Of a DNA stretch of 64,000 nucleotides, positions 11,460 through 21,888 are shown piece by piece (within the stretch, counting starts at the first letter, position 1; every line of letters begins with the position of its first letter). The stretch spans positions 6,205,525-6,269,524 of the forward strand of contig CM119268.1 in NCBI GenBank assembly GCA_051294375.1, read 5' to 3'. A program made the translations under genes and the position numbers. The stretch is from Paraspadella gotoi. Taxonomy: Eukaryota; Chaetognatha. The notes under the pieces were generated by a model. It ran no database searches. It was given only the letters and a program-made list of their open reading frames with translations, and was not told the DNA's origin.

Positions 11460-11500
<41 letters not shown>
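11460..11500. repeat. (CT)n microsatellite upstream of TPP1
   Basis: About 20 CT dinucleotides 80 bases upstream of the TPP1 start codon, followed by a pyrimidine-rich run; probably in the promoter or 5' UTR. Confidence 0.95.
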
Positions 11501-11505
<5 letters not shown>

Positions 11506-11578
11506 ACATTTTCTCTTACTTTCAGTCGCATCTTGCCATTCTCACCGCCTTTGCCATTCGCCATTCGCCGAATTCAAG

Positions 11579-14500
11579 ATGGCGTCGAAATGGGCGTGGC
11601 TTCTCTCTATTTTGTTTTTGGCGTCGACGTCGTCGTCGCTGACGTCGATCGAGAATCCGTTCGAGAATGAAGAAAGGACTTACCTCGAGGTGAGGAAGAA
11701 AAGACGGGCACTATTTTTCCGAAAGCGCCAAATTTCTGTTCATAATCCATAAACTTAATTTTAACATAAATAATAACCTATAATATGTCTCTATGGAGGC
11801 GTGAGTTCGAATCTCATCACTGCCACCACATTTGAGGAAAAACTCGTGAATTTCTTGGATGAAATCAAAACGAGATTTATTCTGAGAATAATAAGGTGAC
11901 GGTGAGACACACGCAGGAGTCCAGATCAATTCTACTGAAACTAAGAAAAGCTAAATCTATTTATATCTAGAGAGGAGGATCGATGGCGTCAGTTGTTTTG
12001 ACAGTTCTATTTGTTCTGCAAGCTAATTGGTCAATTCCGATTCATCCTTGACCAATCATGATTCGATGTTTTCGATTCTGCGGAGATCGCCCAATCCTTC
12101 GATCCGATTCTGCTTTGGGTTAGGTTGATTCTCCTGCGATGCAAGTTACTAATTACTAATTCTTAACTCTTTAAATCTTTAACCATAATCTCGGTCCCCT
12201 AATCCTAATCCATAACTCTAATCTTTAGCCCTAATCTCTGAATAAAAACCTAACCTCTTACCTTATCTTTAATTCTGAATTTAATCTATATCTTTAAAAA
12301 ACTTAATTAATTTCTCATTTAAGCTGAAATGGATCACTAATGAAAAATAAGATCGAAAATTGAAATCAAACTTCTCCCTCCCCAATTCTCCTCAGCCGGA
12401 TCACCTTCTCCACATCCCAAACGGTTGGCGTTTGGAAGGAAGAGCGAAGCCCGAAGAAAAAGTATCTTTGACTTTTGCTTTGAAGATGGGGCAGCCAGAG
12501 AAGCTGGAAGAAAAGTTGTACCAGGTGAGACAGAAAATAAGAGAAAGATAAGATAATTGAGACCAAAAAGTCAGGAAAGCAAGCTGGAAATTGAGCAGGA
12601 AATCAAATTGGTTCGTGATCAAGTGAAGTGACCTACGAAACCAGTTGCTGGCCATGAATTTTGATCATTTTATTTTTGTTTATTGTTCAGTTCAAATTTA
12701 CATATTCTCTTGTTAACAATTTTTGCTGTTTATTATTGTTTTTATAAATTATGTATTGCACGATTTCTCTTTGCACAAACATCAGAATTGTTTTCTTTTA
12801 TAAAGAACCAGTTCACCATATAACGTTACAACTTAGAACAGTAACAGTACGCCTCGACAAATTGTCTTCTCATTTTTTCCCTTTGCCCCTCAGGTCTCCA
12901 CCCCGACCTCTCCTTTCTACGGCGCTCACCTCTCTCTCGCCTCCCTGCTCCCTTTAGTCTCCCCCTCTCCTTTCTCTCTTCTCCACGTCTCCCTCTGGCT
13001 TCGCTCGGCCGGCGTCGAATCCTGCGATCGAGTCGTGACCAAGGATTTCTTGGTCTGTCAAATGACGGTTGATGTGGCCGAGAGGCTGTTGAAGGGGCTG
13101 GAGTTAATGAGGCGAGTTGTTTCTCCATCGTTTATTGGATTTATTGATAATAATTTAAATGTGCGGTCGGTCTCAAAAGTAATGGGAGCTCATAAAAATT
13201 ATGAAATTTCGTATTTCTACCCTAGTATAATGGAGTTTCAATGCACAACACCAGCTATTTTTAAACTCCACAACTATAGTTGAAACTCTCATTAATCGAC
13301 TGTATAAAGTGTATATAAAGGCGGGCCAAAATTGATAGCTTTTTATCATTAGGAGTTCTGTAATATAAAATTCATTTGTCCATCATATACTTAATCAATA
13401 TTTACTATCACTTTTTTAATTAGTATCACTTTTTTAATTAGTATAACATTGAAGCATTGAAATATTTATCAATGCATAGGCAATGAAAAAAACATTTTTT
13501 ATAAAAAAATTGATTTTTTAAGAACGGATTCATCATCACCATCATCAATAAAACATAAAAATTTGGAAATCTTGTAATAATATTTTTTTATTTATTTTTT
13601 CAAGCTCTTCCCGATTCCGGTTTTTAAAAATTTCTGAATTTTTAATTTTTAACGAATTCCCTTTTTCTTGCAGATTCCGCTCTTCTTCCTCCACAATCCT
13701 ACGATCTCTTCTTCTTTACTCTGTCCCTTCGTCCGTCGCTCCGCATCTCGACTTCATCGGCGGCGTCCATCGATTCCCTTCCACCAAATCCGGCGCCTTT
13801 GTGAGACGACGCCGTCCAAATGGCGCTGAAAATGGGCGTGGTCCAACGGAGAGAGAACGTGGCGGGACAAGAAGCGGCTTTCATCTTGGAACCACGCCTA
13901 CCGTGTTGAGAGAGAGGTTGGGAGAAAGTTTAAACGGTTTTAAAGTTTGATTTTGTATTTTCAGTTTTGCCCCTAATTTTTGGTCATATTTTCCAAAAGT
14001 GCCTCATTTTAGCTAAAATTAAGAATCAAGTTTTATGGATTTGGGTTGGGGGATAATTTTAGGGGTTTGAGTTATGGATTAGGGATTAGGATTAAGGATT
14101 AAATTAAGATTAGATTTGATTTAAATATTTAGTGAGAGATTAGGGTTAAATGTTTTGTTTAAATTTTGGAATCAGAAACAGTTTTTTGGAAAATAGTACC
14201 TACCTAATTTTTTTTCTCCATCATTTCCTTTATTCTGTTTCTCCTTTCTCAGATACAACCTCTCATCCACAGATGTCGGTTCCCACCCTTCATCTCGACA
14301 AATGACCGCTCAATTTCTAGAGCAATATTTCCATCAAACTGATGTGTCTGAATTCATGCGAGTTTTTGTTGGGAACGAATTCGAACACTTGACCAAGATC
14401 GACAAAATCGTGGGACCTGACCAAGGATTAAGGGCAAAGGTGCCTGTTTTTGGGGGGAAAAAAGAGCAAAGGATTGTGAAGTTTAAAAAGAGCTAAGGGA

Positions 14501-16515
14501 GGGAGATGAAATAAGGCGGATGAGTTAAGGCAATAGACTAAAGTGATATTTTATATTTTATGGTTAAAAGGATTGGAGAACGGATTATGAAAGTTGAATT
14601 TGTAATTAATAATAACGCTACAATTTTAAGGCTTACATTGATAGATATTACGAAAAGGAAACTATTTTAAAAAGTTTTAAAAAAACGCTATTGATTCAAT
14701 TTTTCAAGATAAGAAATTTATATCCCAAAGGTGGAGGCGACACTTGATGTGGAGTACATGATGACTACAGGCGCCAACATTTCCACATGGTTTTGGTCAA
14801 CGCCCGGACGTCACGAGTCCCAAGAGCCTTTTCTGGAATGGATCGTCACGATGACCAACACTTCCGACCTTCCTTCGGTCTGCTCGGTCTCTTATAGGTG
14901 ATTAAAGTGAATCATTAATACGAGATCAACTTTGTTGCTCACAGTAACCTGCTTTTTTTTCTACTTTCAGCGACTATGAATCAACGCTTTCCAAAAGCTA
15001 CATGCAACGAATTAACCTTGAATTTGCAAAGGCTGGAGTTAGAGGAATTTCTATTCTTTTTGCTTCAGGTCGGAAATCTTAAATTTTCATTTACTCTAAA
15101 GTTGAGCCTTATAATTATATAAGCCTTATAGTTATATTTGTTTTTCTCTCACATGATCATCTCTTCATATTCAAATAAACTGCGGGGTGAGCTACTTTGA
15201 TAATGTTATGTTGATGTTTTGATGGTATTTTTGAAAGTATTAGTTTAGTAAATAATTTATTAATTACAATATTGTATTATTTTTTCATATTAAAAGGTGA
15301 TAATGGCGCAGGGTGCAAAGAGACAACTCATGACCACTACATCTACAATCCGATGTTCCCATCATCAAGTCCTTATGTTACAACAATTGGAGGGACAGTT
15401 TTTGACAACCCTTTTGAAATAACAGGTGAGTATGAATATCTAATAATTATTGGTTTAATAAACTTTTTTTTCAAAACAGCAAATAAAAACCTAAATAATT
15501 TCTTGTAATCCATAATGATTAATGATTAATCAATAGATTTTGTTATTACGATCTGGGAAAATTAATAAGTCGCTAAAACATTCGTGACTTTTGTAGCTTT
15601 TAACATAAAGATTGAAAAAAAATACACAATTAACATATTTAAAAAAATTAGTATTTTCTTATTAAAATAAACTCTTTTAATGCGAAATATGATAAATTAT
15701 TATATTTTAAAAAATTCAATCAAATTTAAAAAGCCAGATTAAAAAAAAAGATTTTTTTAAATATATAGATTTTTTCTATCTATTTTTATATTAAATTTGT
15801 CAAAAGTTAAGTAGAATTTTTATTCCCCCACAGGAGAAAACACGGACTTCATCAGCGGTGGAGGATTTTCCTTCGTCTTTTCTCGACCAAAATATCAAGA
15901 CGTCGCTGTCGAGCATTTCCTTGCAACGGCGGGCAAGGCTCTGCCCGATGCCCACTACTTTAACAGAAGCGGACGAGCTTTTCCCGATTTGGCCGCACTC
16001 TCTGACAATTATTGGATTGTGGCCAATCGGATTCCGACCCCTTACATTTCTGGTCAGTGGGGGAAAAAAAAAGAGGAGAAATATGAGAAAGATTATTTTT
16101 TTTTATTTAATTTATCTAAATTTAAATTATTTAAATTTAATCCTCCCTACAAAATCCAGGCACTTCATGTTCAACTCCAGTTTGGGCAGGAATCATCAGC
16201 CTCATAAACGACGTTAGACTCAGAAGTGGAAAACCAGTTTTAGGTAAAATAGTTGTTGTTGTCTCAGCTCGTCTTATTGTACTTATCCCTCGCCCTTTAC
16301 CCATTTCCTGCCCCTCAGGCTTTCTCAACCCGATGATTTACTCCAAACTCTCAACGAGCAATTCTGGTCTCACCGACATCGTCAAAGGTTGTCACGTCGG
16401 CTGTCTTGACTCTGAGACCCTAGAGGGCTTCTGCGCACAAGAAGGCTGGGACCCGACAACGGGCTGGGGCGTGCCTGATTACAAAACCCTTATCAAGACA
16501 ATGATGACCTTTTGA
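11579..16515 (+). CDS. TPP1: Tripeptidyl-peptidase 1 (lysosomal sedolisin), complete, 11 exons
   Basis: TPP1 is a lysosomal serine carboxyl protease that removes tripeptides from N termini. Exons: 11579-11689, 12396-12524, 12894-13111, 13674-13916, 14253-14439, 14731-14897, 14971-15068, 15297-15425, 15834-16052, 16160-16243, 16319-16515 (1782 nt, 593 aa; human 563). All junctions agree in phase. Exon 1 gives a signal peptide ([14 protein letters not shown]). The pro-domain follows (about 40-215; [26 protein letters not shown]). In the catalytic domain, Glu298 and Asp302 ([10 protein letters not shown]), oxyanion Asp386 (ASGDNGAGC) and Ser503 (SGTSCSTP) match the human catalytic residues, and the 298-386 spacing is identical to human. 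Ala after the catalytic Ser is Cys here. The end [16 protein letters not shown] is typical. Intron 3 has a GC donor. AATAAA is at 16619. Confidence 0.93.
11787..11828 (+). repeat. 3' half of a tRNA-Leu with encoded CCA (fragment)
   Basis: CTCTATGGAGGCGTGAGTTC followed by GAATCTCATCACTGCC-A-CCA matches the variable arm, T arm, acceptor strand and CCA end of eukaryotic tRNA-Leu. No D or anticodon arm precedes it; the upstream sequence is AT-rich and unrelated. A templated CCA points to reverse transcription of a mature tRNA or a tRNA-derived SINE end. It lies in TPP1 intron 1. Confidence 0.7.
13112..13673 (+). other. TPP1 intron 3 with GC-AG splice sites
   Basis: Exon 3 ends ATGAG and the intron starts GCGAGT, a good GC-donor consensus. 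The acceptor is TTTCTTGCAG. Only this choice joins phase 2 to phase 1 and keeps the pro-domain in frame (LELMR then FRSSSST...APHLDFIGG). No usable GT donor restores the frame nearby. Confidence 0.8.
13975..14205. mobile_element. MITE-like element in TPP1 intron 4
   Basis: The ends are imperfect inverted repeats: GGTCATATTTTCCAAAA at the left and TTTTTTGGAAAATAGTACC at the right. The interior is rich in GGATTAGGG-type units (complement of CCCTAAT). Partial relatives are seen near 11705, 19785, 28300, 30520 and 38290, all with a GGCGC/TTTCCAAAA edge. Confidence 0.55.
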
Positions 16516-17700
16516 GTTGTAAGGATTAAAATGTTGAGATATTTCTTATCATACATGTCAGCTTGCACTTTGTACTCGTGTTTTTCAGTTGTTGAACTCT
16601 TGTTTCAAGAAATTTATGAATAAAATTCCTACACTCGTATTATTTCTATATTCATTGAAAATAAGATTAAGATTAAAAATCTTCCATGAATTACAACTAT
16701 GTCCTGTTTTTAACTCATTTTCATAAATCACGCCTCGGGGTAGGAGTTTTTGAAGTTTAAAAAAGTAGGGATGAACTAGTCGGGGTTAAAAAGTTTTCTC
16801 ATTGTTGCATTATTCCTAAAAAATTCTCCCTTGCTTCATGAAAGTGTAGTCTTATATTTGGGAAAAGTAGTCAAAGCAGCAGATTAAGGTCAGCTCAGTT
16901 ATGATCCTCCATAGCACTGGGATAGGGCCAAGAAATTGATTGTAAATATAAAATGATAGTTTTAGATTTAATTTTTGAGTTTGTAAATAATAAATTTGAT
17001 CTGCACCTGCTAGATTTTCCTTTGCACCTGCTTTTATACAAAATAGCAATTTTTATTTAAGTTTATATAATTCCAAATAATTTAATAATTTCTTAATTAA
17101 TATCATTTTATCAACAGAAAATCTATATAAATAAATATTATATCCTATATTTTTTATCTTAATTTTTTTTCTTACCCATGTTTTGTAAAAACTGTATAAG
17201 TTAAAAAAATTATGCAAGTTAAAAAATGTTGCAAGTTGACAAAATGATACAAGTTAAAAAAATGATGCAAGTTGAAAAAATGATACAAGTTAAAAAAATT
17301 ATGCAAGTTGAAAAAATGATGAAAGCTATAATAATGATGAAAGCTAAAAAAATGATGCAAGCTGAAAAAATAATACAAGTTGAAAAAATGAAAAAGTTAA
17401 AAAATGATTCAGATTTAAAAAATATTATTAATGCCGAAGTAACAGTTCAGTTTAAGTCCTTGAAAGCGATTTACATGTATTGGCGCAGTCACTGGTTAAG
17501 TTTGTGGTTGATAATTTCTTGGATATTTTTTGTATATTTTTTAATTGAATATTTTTAACATGAAACCGCAAAAAAATTCAAAATCCTTTTTCTTAGCTTA
17601 ATTTTTTTTGCTATGACTTAAATTACCATAAATAAAGGCATGCAATAAAAACAAAAAACAAATGAAGCTATGTAAAGAAAATTAAACATACTCATTTAAG
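16516..17700. other. TPP1 downstream region with repeat family copy
   Basis: Holds the TPP1 polyadenylation signal (AATAAA at 16619), a TTTGCACCTGCTTTTATACAAAATAGCAA segment near 17020-17050 related to 21290 and 25650, and the minisatellite at 17186-17405. It ends near 17430-17520 with an ACAGTTCAGTTTAAG...GCGATTTACATGTATTGG segment that recurs at 26578-26645. No gene seen. Confidence 0.5.
17186..17405. repeat. AAGTTAAAAAAATGATGC minisatellite
   Basis: About 12 copies of an 18-base unit (AAGTTRAAAAAATKATRC). The same unit forms arrays at 24410-24560 (reverse) and 26030-26540 (forward). The open frames across it are artefacts of the 18-base period. Confidence 0.9.
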
Positions 17701-17772
17701 GGTTACCCTGACTTGGATGCCCTTTCAGAAGATTACTGGATTATGCTAAATGGAAATCAGATATCGATATCA
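17701..17772 (+). pseudogene. Relic exon of a second TPP1-like gene
   Basis: Directly after a TTTAAG acceptor-like site, the frame reads GYPDLDALSEDYWIMLNGNQ. It aligns with [20 protein letters not shown] of TPP1 exon 9 (conserved P-D-L, A-L-S, Y-W-I and N). It then continues without a donor into unrelated sequence and a stop at about 17800. No neighbouring TPP1-like exons were found within about 1 kb. It is a protein-level match to one exon, so either an old duplicate remnant or a retained exon of a decayed paralogue. Confidence 0.6.
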
Positions 17773-18839
17773 TGTTTGAGGAAGAAAGGGGAGAGTGAAT
17801 GTTAAGAAAAAGGAAAGTTAAACTAAAACAAACTACTTTTTTGTAGAATAAACAGTACATTGCTTCCTAACATAATTATTGATAAAGATATAAAGCGTCA
17901 TTGGCTACTTTTTGTTAGTGAATGATAAAAAATATTGAAAAGAGAAAAGGAGAAAAATCATAAAGAAAGCATAAAATAGCCGAGAAGGTGGGAATACGTT
18001 AAACGGTTAAAGAATTAAAAAAATTCTTAAGGTCCCGGAATGGTCCAATGGGAAGGAGAGGGAACATAAGAAGAAAGTGTCTACGTTTAAATTCTTATTA
18101 ATAAATTTTATTATTGTATTGTTCACGTATTCCCTACTTAAAAGATCTAATTCTACAACATTGCTCTATATTTTTATGACGGAACTTTTCGTTCTCCACC
18201 TTTTATAATATAAAAAAGTCTTATACATAGAGTGACTAAAAATGATCAAGCATTGACCTTTTTGGGGGGGAAAAGTCAGACTGTGTCAAAGTAAATTGAC
18301 AATACTAACAAAATTAAATTTCATCTCTCAAGGTTTTCTAGGCTTTTACCATCAATTACTGAATCAAATTTATCCCCCAAAAATGCTGGTCTATATTTGT
18401 TTGTTCATTTTTCAAACCTTTATTGATATATCTGGTTTTGATTCAAACCACGTGACAGTTATTCTTTCGGTTATTTTAAAAACAACGAAAATCGCTCAAT
18501 AGTACTTTGTATTTCCTCATTTAAAAAAACTGAAGGCGACTTCCTTTTCTAAGAAAATTTGGTAACAACGATATTCAAAGAAAAAATTATATTACTTCTT
18601 TTTGCGTTTGTGTAAAGACTAAAGAACTTCAATCAATCAATCAATTCATGAAACTTGGGGGGGTTATACAAATGTATTTAATATCCTAGAATTGTGAAGA
18701 CAAGTTATATAAATTCGCACGGTGCCGCGGTGGTCATGAATGTAATATTATTAACTTTAATTTATTCAGTTAAACGCATTTCATTCAAGGAAGCAAACGT
18801 TTAGAAGTGCGAGGGCTTTCACCGAGAAATCGCGTAAAA
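17773..18839. other. Intergenic region before the CD225 gene
   Basis: AT-rich with no recognisable exon. The final part (18720-18839) is less AT-rich and probably holds the promoter and 5' UTR of the CD225 gene. Confidence 0.4.
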
Positions 18840-21800
18840 ATGTATACGGTAAGTCTTAATTAATGCGCAAGTTTAATGTTTAGTTTTACTTAATTAATAT
18901 TTTCCAATGATTCATTTAAAGTTTATTTGCTCGGAAGAAATAATTAGTAAAAAAAAAACAAGTTTGAGCAAACTATGCCGGATCTGCTCATGATAATTTA
19001 GAGGTAAATAGCTAATCAAATAATTAACTAATTAAATAATAAACTAATTAATTAATAAAAATAATAATATTAATTAATATAATTATTAATTAATGACTAT
19101 TATTTACCATTACCTCTAATAACACTTAATTAATTAAATATTAATTAATTAATATTAATAAATATAATAATAATAATTAATATAGTAATTTATTAACTAC
19201 TATTATTACCCATTACCACTAACACCACTTATTTAATTAATTAATTCTTGTGGTAGTTTTGCCAGTAGTAGTCATTGTGGTATTTGTAATATTAAAAAAA
19301 GCAAAATCAAATTGTAAAACGTATCTTTTGTTTTTCCCTTTTAAACTTATTTACACTTAAGTAATTCCATAAAAACATTATTTCCAACTCAATAACTAAC
19401 TTTTTAACATTATTTTTTTGGGCTAATTTTTTATAATTTGATGCCCTGTGATAATATAAGTAATTTACCGATACCATAATTAGGGGCAACCGACAGACCG
19501 ATAAAGCTGATTATAGACTAAAAACTTTAGTTTATTCTTTGCAGACACAACCGGGTCAGTCGATGCAGCCAGGTCAGCCACCCAACCCTGGCCAGCCACC
19601 CACCCCGGGCCATTCACCCGTAGTGGTGGTCCAACCGCCTGTTTACAAACCAAGTAACTTCATGGTTCTGGCCATTCTGACCACTTTTCTCTTCTGTAAT
19701 CCAATTTTTGGAATCATCGCTTGGGTTCTCTCTTGCGCCTCTGACGATAACTACGATGCGGGTAACCTTGACGCTGTTTTCGAATAGCGCCCAATTTCTG
19801 TTCCTTAATTTTAACCCCAACATTAGGAAAACATTTGTTCTGATCGTAACAACGGAAAAGTTTATTCGAAATAAGCGGACTTGTTTCGACTAAGTTGATA
19901 GTCTTCTTCATTGCAAAACAAATTGTATAATTTACAAGTTTTTTGGAAAAAAATTGGTTGAGAGAGAGAGAGAGAGAGAGGGAAAGAGGGAGAGAGGGAA
20001 AGAGACAGATAAAGTTTCAAACAAAGAATTGAGAGATAAAGTGGTTAGTTTGAGAACAGCTAAAGTTTTAGGTCAAAATAAAGAGAGAGTGAAGAAGAAA
20101 TGAAATGTCAGTTAAATACAATGGTGATGTTTTAATACAGTATTATACATTTTTAATATAGGTAAGACATTAACAGATAAATTTTAAACTTTAAAGTGAA
20201 CAATTAACTGTGATAATTTAAATGAAAATATTATAAAATTAAAATTGATGAAGAGAGATATAGCAATACAATAATAGGAAAAAAGTGAAAAATTATGAAA
20301 TTTGTTTTGCGCTGACGAAAACTATTTACTAAGTCGAAACATCTCCATTTCTTTATAATAAACTTTTCCGTTATTACGACCAAAATAAATATTTTTCTTA
20401 CTATTAATTTTAATGCAACAAAAATCAAGTCTTTTACACATTTAAAATATTTATAATTTTTTTTACAAAATCTTTACCTGTATCCCTAACTAGAGTTCCG
20501 ATAACCGTTAATTTTTTAGGAAATTCGTTTAACCGTTAAAACTAACATTTTTAACGGTTAACCGTTAAGATCGGTTAATTTTATAATTTAACTTTAAATT
20601 AAAATATTAAGATTTAAAACAAACTAAAGTATTTAATGGTATTTTCTCTTTAACTCTGGCTCTTGAATGCGCTGATAAAGACTTGAAACAGAGTCGAAAC
20701 ATGTCTGCTTTTTATGTCAAATAAAATTGTTGTTGTAACAAAACAAATATTTTGCTAATCTCATAACACAACGAAACGAAGGATACCATCAAATTCTAAT
20801 TCTATATTTTGTTTTCTCTTTCTCTCTTTTGCTTTCTATTTTTCTTCCTCTTCTTCTCTTCCTCATTATTGTAAATCGCTTCAGCGATTTACTTACCCCC
20901 GAAAATTGTACAATTTTGGGCCGCTCCTATTTTTTTTTTCAATTTTTTTTTTTTTTTTTCCGTCTTGTAATTTTTGCTACCTACTACGAGGATTTGTCTC
21001 TTACTTTTTCTACTAGAGCATTTTCCCTTTACTTTCTATAGAAATTTGCTCTTATGTCTGCACCCACTAGATCTTCACTTGCATCGCTTTACACAAAATA
21101 GCAAATTTTGGCCTGTTTTGGTCTTAATAAAACAGATGATCCACAAACAAAAGAGCATTTTTCTGAAACAAAAGAAACAGTCCCATTAAATCTTCTTTAT
21201 ATTTTCACCCTATTCTACTAGAGGGCTTTACAAAGCAGGAGGTCTTTTGTAAGACAAAAGGAACATTCATTTGCTCTTCTGTCTGCCCCTAGATCTTCAC
21301 TTGCACCTGCTCTTCAACAAAATAGCAAGTGTTTTTTTTTCGATTTTTTATCTAAATATTTTTTAAAATTAATGTTTTTTATATTTTTGCAAGTATTTTT
21401 TTCCTATTCTATGAAAATATGCAAAATACCTGTTTTACTATTATATCAAGCCAGGACCACCGTTGGCTGATTATTTTTTCCTTCTCAAAACTTTTATTAT
21501 CGTCATTTATTCCACGTCTTTGTTTTCCTCAATACAAAATCCAAATTTACATCTGAGATTTTCGTAGACTTTTTTGAGAAAATGTGAAGAATATCTTACT
21601 TGACCTGGATTTCGTAGCCGTTGCAGGTCAACGAGTAAACAATGTCAAGGAACATGACCTAATAACGCGTTTCGGTGGCAACGGAACTTTACATGTATAA
21701 AAAAAAGTCAACTTGACCGAGATCACGCCGCCGTTGCGAGGCAACGGATAACCGAATAAACGAGAGTGACCTAATATTGCGTATCGTTGGCGGGAAAACT

Positions 21801-21849
21801 CTCTCTCTCTCTCTCTCTCTCTCGCAGCGTCTGTTCAGCTTCTTTCTCT

Positions 21850-21888
<39 letters not shown>

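Larger units (their letters stand above)
9000..11578. other. Intergenic region, repeats only
   Basis: AT-rich DNA holding a dispersed-repeat copy (9216-9270), a CCCTAA-like degenerate tract (9355-9480) and poly-T/poly-A stretches near 10480-10640 and 10760-10800. A moderately GC-rich part lies at 9640-9850. No exon could be tied to a known gene. Confidence 0.5.

Noticed and set aside
12826-13128. 100-codon minus-strand Arg-rich frame
   Set aside because: Antisense to TPP1 exon 3, whose plus-strand frame matches the TPP1 pro-domain.
17186-17405. Regular short repeats resembling a CRISPR array
   Set aside because: Adjacent 18-base units without unique spacers, in an animal genome: a minisatellite.
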